This document shows positions 1-10,786 of a stretch of 64,000 bases of DNA, piece after piece (position 1 is the first letter of the stretch; every line of letters starts with the position of its first letter). The notes beneath the pieces were generated by a model. It was not told where the DNA came from. It did no database searches and saw nothing but the letters and a program-made list of their open reading frames with translations. This stretch comes from Isochrysis galbana. Taxonomy: Eukaryota; Haptophyta; Isochrysidales; Isochrysidaceae. The stretch is taken from positions 372,001 to 436,000 of the forward strand of contig CM030933.1 in the NCBI GenBank assembly GCA_018136815.1, in the 5' to 3' direction. Both the position numbers and the translations under genes were made by a program.

Positions 1-1
1 T

Positions 2-2131
2 AGGGCCGGCGCAACAGCGGTGGCTTCACGCTGGCATACTTCATGCGAGCCCCGGCCGCTCGACTCTGACAATAGGGACAATAGGGTAGGGAGCATACCG
101 ATGTGCGGCGTCCTCGGGAGCCGTTTGGCGTCCGGGCACCAAGAAGGTGTGATACTCCCTGCAGGCACTCCATCGGACCAGAGCACGGGAGTCGCGGAAG
201 AAACTGTCGCTATGGAATCGAGCCAAAGCATGCCACATTTCCCTTTGCGAGGGAATGGACGCCGTACCCCCTCTACAAGGGCCAGGTCTGCAAGCACATC
301 GCAAGTTCGCACTGGCTTTGGTATTCGTGCTGGCCCTCGCCCGCAATCGAGCAGTGACGGCGTGGGAAAATTGGCCATATTTAATGGTGGAGAGTTAGAA
401 CGCGAAACTCGGACGGGTGTAGGGAATGGCGCGCGTATCCGAGGTGTGTCTCGTTCGCGTCCAACCTCTAGGAGCCAAGAGCAGCAGGAACCTTCGAGTG
501 CCATCATTGGATGCAGTGGCAGTGGTGTCGGGATGGGGTCCTCGGGCGTGGAACACGAGAGACCAGCAAGTGATCTTTCAGTGGTACCCTTTTCGATGGC
601 TGCAGCAGACTCTTTTGGTGCCACAGCCGTTGCGGAGGATGACACCGAGGACCAAGTCCAGGAGCGACAACTGGACTCAAATAATGTATCGTCATTCAAC
701 GCGAGGTTGGCCGTGACGCCACCACCAACCTTGTCCGCAGCGAGTATGGGAGCATCAGCCCAAGGAAGCGAGGGAGCGGTGGAGGCGACTCCTAAGCAAT
801 CTCTCGATGCCATTGCAGCTTCTGCCGCCGCTGCCGCCGCAGCAGCAGCAGCAGCATACGTGGCGTCGCCTAAGCTTGGGCGTCGCATTCCCCCATCGAA
901 GTCGACGAGAAATTTCAACCAAGCCCAGAGTGAACCGCAAGAGCAAGACAAGAGGTCAAAGTTTCGGGGAAGTCCTGGGATTGCTCGAGGTAGTGTGACA
1001 GATGTGGTTGCCATGGCAAAGACCGACCCCGCTGATAAGGGGTTGAGAAATTCTCAAGTCTCATCCTTGAAGTCGTTTGACAACAACCGCGAGTCTGTGA
1101 CCGTAGATGCTGCAAAACATGCAAGAAGCGCTCCAAGCTTGAGCTGCCCACCTCCCAGCCGATTTGCCTTGCCGGCGACCAGTGCTTCCACCGTTAAAGC
1201 AGGCGCACTACTGACGCTCTCGGGATGCAGTGTCACCAGGCCCTCGACAGCCATCTCCACTCCAGGGAGGATAGAGCAAACCTTTCGGAACAGTGTGGAT
1301 GCATTGAAACTTGGTGTCAGTAACGGTGAAAAGAGACGGCTTCCCACGGGCTCAGGATGCAGCAAGAGCCTCAGTAATACGTCGGCCACCATGCAAAGCG
1401 ATCTCCCCGCGGTACTCAGACAGCGCGGCGAAGTCGAAGTTGTCTTGATGGGTGCCTCATTGGGTCGAGACACGAGCGAGTCGATGAGACTCCCCGTTGG
1501 GAGGTTAGTAAGACACGGGCCTGATTTTGGGGATCGGGTCGGAGAACATTCCCTTTCCACGTCCTCGTCTCCCACAATGCGCTCCGGGAACGATGAGCGA
1601 GTCTCGCAGACCCTCTCCTACCTTGGTGTCAGAGTGGAGCCGCCCCAAAATGATGTGCCTCGTCTCGATGAGAGCGCGTCGCCGCCTGCATTCCGAGTGG
1701 GTCAAAGCGGAAGCATCCCTAGCGAGATGAGCGGGGGGATCCATCGCTCTTTACAAGCATCATGTTCAGAACATTGGCGAGGCCGTCGGCGCGATGAGGA
1801 CGTGCAGTTGCTTAGCTTGCCAAAGCCAGTCCTTTTCGCAGAAGTCCGAGCAAGTTCCACTACGTGTTCCGGGACGAAGTCTCAAAGAGGCCCTCCTTCA
1901 AGTGAGGGCGAACGAAGTGTGCTTGCTCCTTGGGGTGCTGACATGGCTGCGGAGAACAACGCCGTCGATGAGGACTCTTTGATGTTCTCGGCCTCCGTGC
2001 CGACTGGTGTACCATCAATTTGGAATAGGCAGGAGGGGTCCGTTTCGATGGCGAATCCAGGCAACGGAGACATTGGGAGTAAGGTGCGCACAGGTGGGCC
2101 GTTGGTCCAAACAAAGCGCAGCAAACACTAG
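2..2131 (+). CDS. Ser-rich low-complexity hypothetical protein, 5' end outside the window
   Basis: The frame is open from the left edge of the window to the TAG at 2129-2131, so the true start lies upstream. About 709 residues are visible. The protein is rich in Ser, Arg, Gly and Pro, has an 11-Ala run near residue 280, and is predicted disordered throughout. I see no catalytic motif, membrane segment or repeat domain and do not recognise a family. It may be the regulatory tail of a larger protein. Support for coding is the length of the open frame and its mixed composition, unlike the single-strand biased shadows nearby. The stop is followed by a repeat-rich intergenic region. Confidence 0.55.
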   Translation, partial: RAGATAVASRWHTSCEPRPLDSDNRDNRVGSIPMCGVLGSRLASGHQEGVILPAGTPSDQSTGVAEETVAMESSQSMPHFPLRGNGRRTPSTRARSASTSQVRTGFGIRAGPRPQSSSDGVGKLAIFNGGELERETRTGVGNGARIRGVSRSRPTSRSQEQQEPSSAIIGCSGSGVGMGSSGVEHERPASDLSVVPFSMAAADSFGATAVAEDDTEDQVQERQLDSNNVSSFNARLAVTPPPTLSAASMGASAQGSEGAVEATPKQSLDAIAASAAAAAAAAAAAYVASPKLGRRIPPSKSTRNFNQAQSEPQEQDKRSKFRGSPGIARGSVTDVVAMAKTDPADKGLRNSQVSSLKSFDNNRESVTVDAAKHARSAPSLSCPPPSRFALPATSASTVKAGALLTLSGCSVTRPSTAISTPGRIEQTFRNSVDALKLGVSNGEKRRLPTGSGCSKSLSNTSATMQSDLPAVLRQRGEVEVVLMGASLGRDTSESMRLPVGRLVRHGPDFGDRVGEHSLSTSSSPTMRSGNDERVSQTLSYLGVRVEPPQNDVPRLDESASPPAFRVGQSGSIPSEMSGGIHRSLQASCSEHWRGRRRDEDVQLLSLPKPVLFAEVRASSTTCSGTKSQRGPPSSEGERSVLAPWGADMAAENNAVDEDSLMFSASVPTGVPSIWNRQEGSVSMANPGNGDIGSKVRTGGPLVQTKRSKH

Positions 2132-2419
2132 CCGTATGTCCTCATTTTGGTGCCCTCCAACGCGGAGGAGGTCATCTTGGGTCCCCACCGCCCTCCTCGG
2201 GGAGGGAAGCCATACCTCTAACCCACGCCAGTGATGGCTACGGTCCCCTCCTTCCCCTCCTTCCGCCGCCAGTGGTGGTCCTGAGCCCGGACGGGCGGTA
2301 TAATTGGCTTTATGCCCATCCACTTTCCCCTCATGACAGCTTTCTGCCCGCGCGCGCTCGTACGTCATGTGGATGTGGTTGGCTGTGGTGCTGTGGGGCT
2401 AGGCTGTGAGTGTAACGAT

Positions 2420-2437
2420 AATGCTGGCTCTGTACGA
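2420..2437. repeat. Target-site duplication, left copy (S6)
   Basis: AATGCTGGCTCTGTACGA is identical to 3379-3396 and marks the insertion site of the element between them. Confidence 0.85.
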
Positions 2438-3378
2438 CAAACAAATCTAACTGAGCATTAGTACCACTACTCTCACTAGCCCGGTACTAACACGACAGCC
2501 CTCAGCGCACCTGCCCGTACACCTTGGCGCGTGCTGTTGACACAGATACATACACCTATGCATCCCCTCCAAATCTCCCCCCTCGCATGCCCCCGGCTCC
2601 CATTCTAACTCCCCACAAGTTAAAATGAGGGAAAACCCATTGAGGCGGACCGACCTACGTCGGGCGACTCTCCGGGAAAAAGCACCGGGGGGGGGGGAGG
2701 GACCTCTCGTCAAAGAAGAAGAACGGCCCTTACCAGCTCACGCCGCGAGCGGTTCTCGAGAAATAAGCAACTGCGCCCCGAAGATACCTGCCACAGGTGT
2801 ATCCCAAGACGTCTTGAGCCGCTCCCTTCCCATCTCCCTCCTGTCGCCAGCCGCCCCCCTCCGCCCGTTTGCTAATGCAAACGGGTCTCGTTTCTCACCA
2901 CACTCCATCGGGGGGGGGTGCAAATCCCCCCCTCTCCCTCGTTCCATTCTCTTCCGCCCCGGTCCCTGCGGCGCGTCGCCATGCGGCGCGCCACGGCCTG
3001 CTCTCAGAGGTCCTTCAGGGGCGCCCAGAGGGCCAGCAGGGGCAGCTCAGGGGGCAGTGGAGGCTGGGGCTCAGCCCCTGGCCCCTCCTGCCTCTCCCTC
3101 GCTCGCCTCGCTGGCCTTGGGTGCCGCCCTGAGTCCCCTGTCTGCCTGGCGACCAGGGATGGGGGGGGGAGTCAGTACGAGAGCTGGCCCATGCGGGCCT
3201 GGGAGTGCGGCTCGCGGCCCGCGCCCACTAGGGGTCTGGGCCAGAATGATGATTGCCCAGCCCCTGCCAGAGGGCAGGGGCTGAGGTTAAATGTACGGGC
3301 CCACCCTGGGGGGTGTCCGCGATGGAGAGAGGGGGGCGCGAGGCCCCCATTGACCCCCACTTATAAAAGTAGGTTTTG
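2438..3378 (-). mobile_element. Short retroelement (copy S6) with 18-bp target-site duplication
   Basis: A perfect 18-bp duplication, AATGCTGGCTCTGTACGA, flanks the insert at 2420-2437 and 3379-3396. The element's 5' end is on the right: a small hairpin with stem ACTT/AAGT (about 3360-3371) is followed on the minus strand by GGGGGTCAATGG. A strong hairpin, CAGCCCCTGCC pairing with GGCAGGGGCTG, lies at 3258-3283. The GC-rich core near 3000-3120 is shared with the copies near 4750, 5500, 10150, 20900, 24280 and 31430. Open frames crossing it on both strands are compositional and not supported as genes. Confidence 0.8.
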
Positions 3379-3396
3379 AATGCTGGCTCTGTACGA

Positions 3397-4061
3397 GCAC
3401 ACCGTAGGGCTGGAGGGAGGACACTGAGGAATAGCATGTGGGAGTGGGACGACGTGGGAAGGGAAGGAGAGAGGGCGCGGGTGTATTCTACAGAATCATG
3501 TGCTTCTGTAGGTTCACAAATTGTTCATGACCGGCTCTAGGGTGTTAGGTCGCGTTCCTTCGCCGTCGAGCAGGTGCGGGACGGACGCTCGATCGAGGAT
3601 TGACCCCAAGCCTCTCTCGCGGGTTGGGGGGCAGCTCGAGCCGAGGCTATTATTGTTTCTTTGGTCATGTCCGAGGCACCGCTATCCGGTCTAGGGGGGG
3701 TTTCCCCCTAAGTGCGCACTCGTCTACCAATGGGTATTCCAGGTGCTTGTGCTTGTGCTTGGGCCTTTCAGCCCGCCTTCCTTCCCATTTTCCCGGGGGG
3801 TAGGAGGGGTAGGCAAGGATATCCACGAATCTTCGCCCAATTATCCCTCAAAAATATCCAAGAAATATCCAAGCGCCAGCCCAAATATCCCCCAAAATAT
3901 CTCGACACTATCTATTATAAGTGGTCCACGCACTTGCACCGATTCGTCGCCTGCCACACTCCCGTGGGCCGCGGGCCCCTCCCTACTTACTTTGCCTCTT
4001 TGTCTACCTTCATCTTCCCTCATTCCTACTTTCCATAGTGCTTAGTTAGTAAGTGCCCTTC
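3397..4061. other. Intergenic stretch without recognised gene
   Basis: Open frames here are short and overlap on both strands. The part from 3830 to 3930 is AT-richer with ATATCC-type repeats. No domain or structural RNA was recognised. Confidence 0.4.
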
Positions 4062-4329
4062 AACTAAGTTTATACTTAGTTCAGCATGGGGGGGGCGCCT
4101 CGCGTCCCCCCTCTCAGGCACCAATTCCCCTCCGGGCCCCCCCTTTCCCTCTCTCCGTTCTCACCCATCGCTCTCCCTGCTGCGGCGCGTCGCCATTCGC
4201 GCTCCACGGCATGCTGCTCTTAGAGGGTGCAACTTGAGGTTCCCTTTTTTTTACCCCCTCACCATTTTTTTACATCTCTTGTCTATTTTGGTATACATAA
4301 AGGGGGTCGATCGGAGGGCCGGGGGTGCC
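4062..4329 (+). mobile_element. Retroelement 5' fragment (S0)
   Basis: It begins with the family's 5' hairpin AACTAAGT-TTAT-ACTTAGTT (4063-4082), followed by CAGCATGGGG and a G-run/C-run stem. The region near 4185-4215 resembles 2970-3010. The 3' limit and a target duplication were not found, so the end given is only the start of the next element's flank. Confidence 0.5.
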
Positions 4330-4346
4330 TTGTCAGTAGAGGTTTA

Positions 4347-5101
4347 ATTAATTAATTTCTTAATAGTCTCACCGCACACGCGACCGTGCATCCTCTACTT
4401 TCTACTCACGTAGGAAACTTTCTACACCCCCACTCCCCCGGCCCTTTCCCCCCTGCCATCAGGCGACTCCCCCCGTGCACTACTAGGGGGATAGGGGAAA
4501 AGGGCTTAGATATGCTGGTCGGTGGCCCGCCCCCCCCCGGCGATCCGTTTCCCCCTTCCTCCTATGCCTACCGGGCTGGCGGCGGCCTCGGTCCCGACTT
4601 ATCCTGTAAACAGGTGCGGGACTTACCTATTTTCCGGTGAGCGGAGCTCTCGCTCCGCCCACCCCCTTCTCCGCGCTCTCTCTCCCCTCTCCTGCAGGCA
4701 CGCGCGATGGCGCGCCTGCGACAGGCCTGCAGCTGCCCCTGGCGACCCCTGGAGGCCCCTGGAGGCCAGCTCAGGGGGCAGAGGAGGCTGGGGCTAGGCC
4801 CTGGCCTCCCCTGCCTCTCCCTCGCTGGCGCTCCTGGGCCTCAGGGGTCCCCAATCTGCACCTGTCTGCCTGTCGAACAGGGGGGGAGGGGGGGTTGGAG
4901 CGATGGGCTGGCCACGACAGGCCAGGACGCGCGAATCAGGCGAGCCTGTCAGGGAGAGAGTGGGTCAGCATGGCAGTGGCCTCCTGGCAAGCCATCAGGC
5001 ATGCCAGGAGCATGGGTGGTTCCTCCCCCATGGCAGGGGAGGAGTGGAGAGGGGGGGGGGCTCGTGCCCCCCCATGGGGCAACCAAGTATAAACTTAGTT
5101 G
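4347..5101 (-). mobile_element. Short retroelement (copy S1), 755 bp, 17-bp target-site duplication
   Basis: The duplication TTGTCAGTAGAGGTTTA is found at 4330-4346 and 5102-5118. The sense strand is minus. The 5' hairpin (near-perfect, 5081-5100) is followed by a ladder of stems, including CTCCTGGCA/TGCCAGGAG around 4985-5015. The 3' end carries CCGC-GTGT-GCGG-type pairing and a T/A-rich tail (4347-4390). It is nearly identical over its length to the 755-bp copy at 9869-10623. No protein is convincingly encoded. Confidence 0.85.
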
Positions 5102-5284
5102 TTGTCAGTAGAGGTTTATATACCCACTTCATGGAGGAGGCATTTGGCATTTGTCGAAAAAGCAACCAAACTTGAGGTTGCATTCTCTTCAGAGGTCCTT
5201 CCCTTGGGGCAAGCCGTAAGGCTGGGGGACCCCACACACAGTGGCGCACTAACCCGCACCGCCATCCAACCATGACTCAAAGGC

Positions 5285-5873
5285 CCGTCACCCCCGCCCC
5301 CAACGCCAGGCGCCCAAAGTAGAGCACATCGGCCGACCCCCCGAAACCAAACAAAAAGGAACGAGGGGGGGGGGCGGGAAGGGGAGAGAGGAAGGGACGA
5401 GGGCGATGTCAAACGGAAACCCGGTTATGGGGGTAGTAGGTAATAGCGTAGCGGGCACCTTCAAGAATAAGAGGTTCTTTGGGAGCTCCCAGAGGGCTAG
5501 CAAGGGCAGCTCAAGGGGCAGTGGAGGCTGGGGCTCAGCCCCTGGTCCCCCTGCCTCTCCCACTCTCGCGCTAGCTGGCCTTGGGTGCTGCCAAGAGGCC
5601 TCTGTCTGCACGGCGACCATGGAGGGGGGGGGGGGGGGGATCGGCTCTAGGCCAGACCCAGCGCTGGCGTGGGAGTGCGATTCGCGGCCCGCGCCCACTA
5701 GCCACTAGGGGTCTAAGTCATAATGATGAATGCCGCCCAGCCCCTGCCAAAAGGCAGGGCTTGAGGCCTGAGGTTGGTTGTACGGGCCCACCCAGCAAGG
5801 TGTCCGCGATAGAGTGAGGGTGAGGGGGGCGCGAGGCCCCCGTTGACCCCCACTTATAAAAGTAGAAAGTAGG
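5285..5873. mobile_element. Retroelement fragments: LINE-type 3' segment (+) next to short element S7 (-)
   Basis: 5285-5470 resembles the complement of 9100-9270 (CCGACCCCCCGAAACC, then AACGAGGGG, ending near CTTCAAGAATA), a 3' untranslated segment of a LINE-like element. 5475-5873 shares the core and the 5' hairpin region (ACTTATAAAAGT at 5852-5863) with S6 and is minus-sense. Its CAGCCCCTGCC stem is decayed. No clear target duplication was found. Confidence 0.6.
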
Positions 5874-5879
5874 TTGCAC

Positions 5880-6365
5880 ATGCACATCCCAGAGCCCAAC
5901 TGAAGAGTAGGCGCCAGCGTAAATCAACAAGATGTTCAATCGAACCTTGTGTGCGGGCAATTGAAAAAAAAGTCTGAAGATATTGTGTGCGGGCAATTGA
6001 GCTTGCTACCAAATCCATGTCCGGAGAGGTGTGCACCGGATGCATTGGCCATCGCAAACAAGAGCAACCTAGACCAAAAGACCAAAAGGCACATGCGGGA
6101 ACTACGTACCAGCCCTTTAGACTCCGGGACATACTACTACGTAGAGAAGCATCACCTATCGCCTCTCTTGCATCTTATGCTCTGGGTGCCTTCATGAGCC
6201 TATGTTCGAGCAAGACATTCCACTTCAATTTCATTAACTCGCGACTCCCAACGTGTAGTAGTTGCCGAGGATCCAAACCAATTCAATCCCGGCCAGCCTA
6301 GTGAGAAGGCGGGTTTGCACCAGATCAAGTAGATATGCTCTTACCACTCGGTTGCAGGCGCGTCT
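5880..6365. other. Intergenic, probably downstream region of the FBXO7-like gene
   Basis: Short frames only and no recognised domain. Given its position immediately downstream of the minus-strand stop at 6366, part of it is probably that gene's 3' untranslated region. Confidence 0.35.
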
Positions 6366-8516
6366 TCACAAGAAGCGTGTGTCGAACCCTGGGCCGTCCG
6401 GGTCGAACCTACCACCCGGCCCACGACCGTTGCCTCGCCCAAAACCGCGGCCACCTCTGCCACCCCTGCCCGGGATACCAAGAGGCCCGCCACCACCAAA
6501 GCCAGAAGTGCCGTCCGGATCAACGAGGGGGTCGTAAGGGTCGAAGCGCGGGAAGCCCGTCCCGCGTCCGCCTCCGAGGCGACCCGGATGCCCTGGCTGC
6601 AAGCCCATCGGTGGATCGAATCCAGGATAACCTGGGAGGCTTGGTCCCGGCCCGAACCCCGGCAGCCGGTCATGGTTGCCGCCGATGAAGCCAGGTACAG
6701 GGACGGGGAGCCCTCCAGGGTATTGTGGCCCTGCTGGACCGTAACCACCTAGGTCGCCAAGCCCGCCCCCAACGCCGAAATCGTCGTCTGGGTCGTGGTA
6801 TGGGTCGTACCGAGGCACAAATGGCCGCCCACCAAGCATTGGCCCGTCACGTCGGCGTCGCTCAGCCTCAGCAGCCCGACGACGCTCTTCCACAAGCCTG
6901 TCGCGGAAGGCCAAACGCACGCTGTTCGATGGGGCTTTGCTGGGACCAGAAGTGGAGGCAGAAGGAACGGACAGCGACTCATCCGGTGGCTCTTCACCAA
7001 AGGAGGCCATGTATAAAGCCCTCCACAAGGTGTCGTCCATGGCGAGTGTGCGCATTGTTCGGCACACGGAGGCGGCTGCTGCAAGAGCTGTCGGGGGTAG
7101 AAAGGCAAGGACAGCAAGTCGTAGCTCAGGCTGGAGATCCATCAGCCCGGGCGGTTGGCCAACGCCATCGGGGTCAAAAACCTTGGTCCGCATTAGCGCG
7201 AGCAGCGGCTGGAGGAGGTCGACTCCAAGCCGATGCAGCAACCTCCTGAGGTCCTCAGGTCGTGGGAGCGCCGCTGATGCCGTGGCGTCCCCGCCGCACA
7301 GGATGCTCGAGTCAACCTGCGCCGAGAGCAACTGGGACGCACATGCTCCCGCCACCATGGCATGGAGCAAGACTGTTCGACCCATCACCACGGCCCGGAG
7401 CTCTACTAGTGGCACCGCGGATCCTGCCTCGATGCCAGAGGTGCTAAGAGTCGCATTGAGATCGGTCGATTGCGAGGCGCGAATGGGAGCCACCACATCA
7501 CCGCGACGGACGTGGCCATAGGCAATGGCGACCATCCCACCGCGTGCACGCCAGTCCTCGGGTAAGCCCGCTGCAACACCAGCTGTGTCTCCTAGCGGAC
7601 GGGTACTGCCCTGCGTTAAGGGCACGAATCCGGCGGAGACAAGCAGAGCATGCGCCGCCAGAATGACAGCTTCGTGAGGGACAAGGGCGCTTCCTTGGCC
7701 AGAAGGCTCGGCTGCATGCATGATGCCCAGGATTGAGGAGACAAGTGCATCTGGAACGAGTGCACCGCGCGGCAACGCAGCAGTGGGCACAGGAGCTTTC
7801 GTGGACAAAGCAGCCGCACCAACCGCTGCAGCTGCCGCTCTCGCTGCAGCATCTCGTTCAGACATTGTAGATATAACATCCTGCATCGGGGTTGGATTCT
7901 GATCAGGCACCGAGGATCTGTTAGCCGCATCGGCCTGTGCATTTTCTGCGAGGAGAGCGGCCGCTGCATCGATGTCGCCTTCCGTTGCATCCAGTGCATT
8001 GCTAATGCTCTCTCCAATGAATCCCATCTCGATGAGCCGCTGTTCACCGCGGGACCGATCCGATCGAGCGACAGCGGCGGCAGCGGCGGCAGCCGCTGCC
8101 GCACTTGGCTGAGGCGACGGTGTGGCCGCCCGGAGTGGGTTTTGGTACGGTGCAACGGGAGAAGCAGATACCACTGTGGCTTGGCGTGGAGCGGCAGTAG
8201 GGGCAAGACCACGATGTCCGCCACTGGGAGGTCCGAGGGGGTCAACACGGGCGCGAGGTGACAACTCGCTCAACGTGCCGGAGGGCGCGGCGGGAGAGGT
8301 AATGTAGAGCAAATCTCCCGATGCGAGTCCGAGCTGAGTGAGCGGAGTGGCCTCGTCTGGTGCTAGCGGTGTTGCCTTGTTGAGCGAGAGCGTGCACACT
8401 GACAGCTCAAGGCCTGCCGCCTCAGCGGCTATCTCCAGTAGCTGGGCGAAAGTAGTGCATGGTTCGACGTGCAATTTGAGCGTCTCACCCGACGGGCTGC
8501 GTAGTCGGAGCAGCAT
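6366..8516 (-). CDS. FBXO7: FBXO7-like F-box protein (Ubl-UBA-FP-F-box-RFDP tail)
   Basis: Single-exon, 716 residues from the ATG at 8516; the upstream TTG at 8543 was rejected. Domains in order: a ubiquitin-like fold at about 1-75; a UBA-like helix bundle at about 157-195 (RLIEMGF...ALDATEGDIDAA); an FP (PI31/FBXO7 dimerisation) type region at about 257-410; an F-box at about 452-500 (LQPELRLAVLAFLPP); and a Gly/Pro-rich tail with repeated R-F-D-P motifs ending PGFDTRFL, as in PI31 and FBXO7. FBXO7 homologues act as SCF substrate adaptors and bind the proteasome regulator PI31. The UBA domain is additional to the usual human layout. It stands alone, with repeat-rich DNA on both sides. Family assignment is by domain order; substrates are unknown. 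Confidence 0.8.
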   Translation of the reverse strand: MLLRLRSPSGETLKLHVEPCTTFAQLLEIAAEAAGLELSVCTLSLNKATPLAPDEATPLTQLGLASGDLLYITSPAAPSGTLSELSPRARVDPLGPPSGGHRGLAPTAAPRQATVVSASPVAPYQNPLRAATPSPQPSAAAAAAAAAAVARSDRSRGEQRLIEMGFIGESISNALDATEGDIDAAAALLAENAQADAANRSSVPDQNPTPMQDVISTMSERDAAARAAAAAVGAAALSTKAPVPTAALPRGALVPDALVSSILGIMHAAEPSGQGSALVPHEAVILAAHALLVSAGFVPLTQGSTRPLGDTAGVAAGLPEDWRARGGMVAIAYGHVRRGDVVAPIRASQSTDLNATLSTSGIEAGSAVPLVELRAVVMGRTVLLHAMVAGACASQLLSAQVDSSILCGGDATASAALPRPEDLRRLLHRLGVDLLQPLLALMRTKVFDPDGVGQPPGLMDLQPELRLAVLAFLPPTALAAAASVCRTMRTLAMDDTLWRALYMASFGEEPPDESLSVPSASTSGPSKAPSNSVRLAFRDRLVEERRRAAEAERRRRDGPMLGGRPFVPRYDPYHDPDDDFGVGGGLGDLGGYGPAGPQYPGGLPVPVPGFIGGNHDRLPGFGPGPSLPGYPGFDPPMGLQPGHPGRLGGGRGTGFPRFDPYDPLVDPDGTSGFGGGGPLGIPGRGGRGGRGFGRGNGRGPGGRFDPDGPGFDTRFL

Positions 8517-9096
8517 GCCAGTAATCTCGAGTCTTGCTAGCAACCCTGCCCCCTAGTGGAGTGCGAACGAGCTCTGGTGAGAGGTGGCAGGCGAACGAAA
8601 GAGCAGCAAGGGGGGGAGGATGTGGACGAGCCTAGCAGGTAGGGTGAAAGTGCGCGGGGTTGGGTGAGGTGAGTAGGGGCGAAAGGGCGAACGGCGAGCG
8701 AGCGATTGGCGGGTAATTGGTGTGGTGTGGTGGGTGCGGGGGAGGGAGGGGGGGGGGGGGGGGGGGGGGGGTTCGAGCGAGCGCGCGGCGGCCGTGGACG
8801 GCACTAGGCGAGGCCGTCTCGAGCGCGGACAACCCTTTGCTGCAGAGTTTTCTTGTTGTGTGAGTGTAAATAATTTTAACCTTAGTGCTGAGCGCTGAGG
8901 CGGAAACGGAGCCCTTACTTACCCCTCGTTAGAGTTTTATTGTTGTGTTAGTATAACCTTAGTGCTGCGAGACCGTAGCCCTTCGACGGCAACGGAGCCC
9001 CTCCCCCGCGATGGCGGTGTGTGCGCGGTTGGCGCATGGCTCGTCCGGTGTATGTGGCTAGGACTAGGACTAGGAATGCTAGCTGCTAGCGGCTAA
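8517..9096. other. Upstream region with poly-G run and imperfect tandem repeat
   Basis: A G-run of about 27 bases (interrupted once at its start) lies at 8741-8771. Two imperfect copies of a segment with TTTT-TTGTTGTGT-AG, AACCTTAGTGCTG and ACGGAGCCC occur at about 8848-8915 and 8933-9000. No gene was recognised. It may hold the FBXO7-like promoter, but I see no defined element. Confidence 0.4.
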
Positions 9097-9500
9097 CAAA
9101 AAATATTCTTGAAGATGACTACTACTACTACGTTCTACGTTGCTAGTAGTGCTAGCCGCCGTCCCCTTATCTGGGGTCTACGCCTGACATCGCCTTCGTC
9201 CTACCCTCACTCCCCTTCCCGTTCCCCCCCTCGTTCCTTTTTGTTTGGTTTCGGGGGGTCGGCCCATGTACCATGTATGTACACTTGTTGTATTCAAGCC
9301 CCTTGGCATGACGAATATTTCGGCATGGGTACGTGCCTTCTTCGTTATATACCGTCTTCTATGTTCGTCTTGGTCACGCAAGGCGTGCAGATTCGGATTC
9401 TCCTTGGGCTCAAGTCCTGGTCCGCCGATTTTCGCCTCGAAATTCGATGATTTGAGTTTTATTTTTACCTTTACTAGCTCGGTCATCCTCTTTGGTGGGT
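9097..9500 (-). mobile_element. LINE-like 3' fragment
   Basis: On the minus strand a short basic open frame (9178-9486) runs into the 3' segment shared with 5285-5470 and ends at ATCTTCAAGAATATTTTT (about 9099-9116), a small stem followed by a T-run, as in other members of the family. No RT motif is present; it is truncated and degenerate. Confidence 0.5.
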
Positions 9501-9868
9501 GGCGTTCAGGCCCACTACCCTGGACTGGTAGCGGGGTAACAGCGCGGACGTGGGCCCCGCCGGCGACCTACTGGTATAGCCTTCAGATGGGCAGGAATAC
9601 AACACACTCTCTCTCTCCTCTTTTTCTGGTGAGCGCTCAGCGCTCCTGGTTCTGCGTTCTGCTCATCAGAGGGGGTTCGTTTAACGTATGTTTCCGGCAT
9701 GTTACTATAAATGTTTGAGTGCACAGTGTTGATTTGTGTGGTTTTACCCACTGTACCGCCTATTGGTGACCTGCAGCCCCCCTGAGTACCCCAAGCCCCC
9801 GAGTCTTCCAAGTGATCCTTTCGAGCCTACGACCTACGAGTCCCTACGAGTCTTAAATAAGCGGTATC

Positions 9869-10623
9869 GGAACTAAGTTTATACTTAGTTCGCCCATGGG
9901 GGGGCACGAGCCCCCCCCTCTCTCCACTCCTCCCCTGCCATGGGGGAGGAACCACCCACTCTCCTGGCATGCCTGATGGCTTGCCAGGAGGCCACTGCCA
10001 TGCTGACCCACTCTCTCCCTGACAGGCTCGCCTGATTCGCGCGTCCTGGCCCCTCGTGGCCAGCCCCTCGCTCCAACCCCCCCTCCCCCCCTGTTCGACA
10101 GGCAGACAGGTGCAGAGTGGGGGCCCCTGAGGCCCAGGAGCGCCAGCGAGGGAGAGGCAAGGGAGACCAGGGCCCAGCCCCAGCCTCCTCTGCCCCCTGA
10201 GCTGGCCTCCAGGAGCCTCCAGGGGTCTCCAGAGGCAGCTGCAGGCCTGTCGCAGGCGCGCCATCGCGCGTGCCTGCAGGAGAGGGGAGAGAGAGCGCGG
10301 AGAAGGGGGTGGGCGGAGCGAGGGCTCCGCTCACCGGAAAATATGTAAGTTCCGCACCTGTTTACAAGAGAAGTCGGGACTGAGGACGCCGCCAGCCGCC
10401 AGCCCGGTAGGCATAGGAGGAAGGGGGGAACGGATCACCGGGGGGGGGGCGCGGGCCACCGACCATATCTAAGCCCTTTTCCCCTATCCCTCTAGTAGTG
10501 CACGGGGGGAGTCGCCTGATGGCGGGGGGGAAAGGGCCGGGAGAGAGGGGGTGTAGAAAGGTGTGCTGCGTGAATAGAAAGTAGAGGGTCCACGGCCGCG
10601 TGTGCGGTGAGACTATTAAGAAG
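9869..10623 (+). mobile_element. Short retroelement (copy S2), 755 bp, 16-bp target-site duplication
   Basis: The duplication TTAAATAAGCGGTATC is at 9853-9868 and 10624-10639. The 5' hairpin AACTAAGTTTATACTTAGTT sits at 9871-9890 and is followed by CGCCCATGG. Further stems are GGGGGGGC/GCCCCCCC (9898-9917) and CTCCTGGCA/TGCCAGGAG (9959-9988). The 3' end has CCGC-GTGT-GCGG and then GAGACTATTAAGAAG. It is the closest relative of S1 (4347-5101). Confidence 0.88.
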
Positions 10624-10786
10624 TTAAATAAGCGGTATCTGCTCGCCGCGCCCTTTCCTACGCTCTCCGTCTCTCCGATTCGCGTTCCGAGCCACTTTCC
10701 CGTCCATTTCATATGCCCGTCCGTCATTGGCCTTCCCCGCTCTCCCGATGAGCCCATTCCGGGTTCACCGGTCGAATTGTGCGCCT

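Noticed and set aside
2625-3379. Pro/Gly/Ala-rich open frames of 150-219 codons
   Set aside because: They cross the retroelement and are created by GC-rich repeat sequence on both strands; no conserved motif, and the same frames appear broken in other copies.
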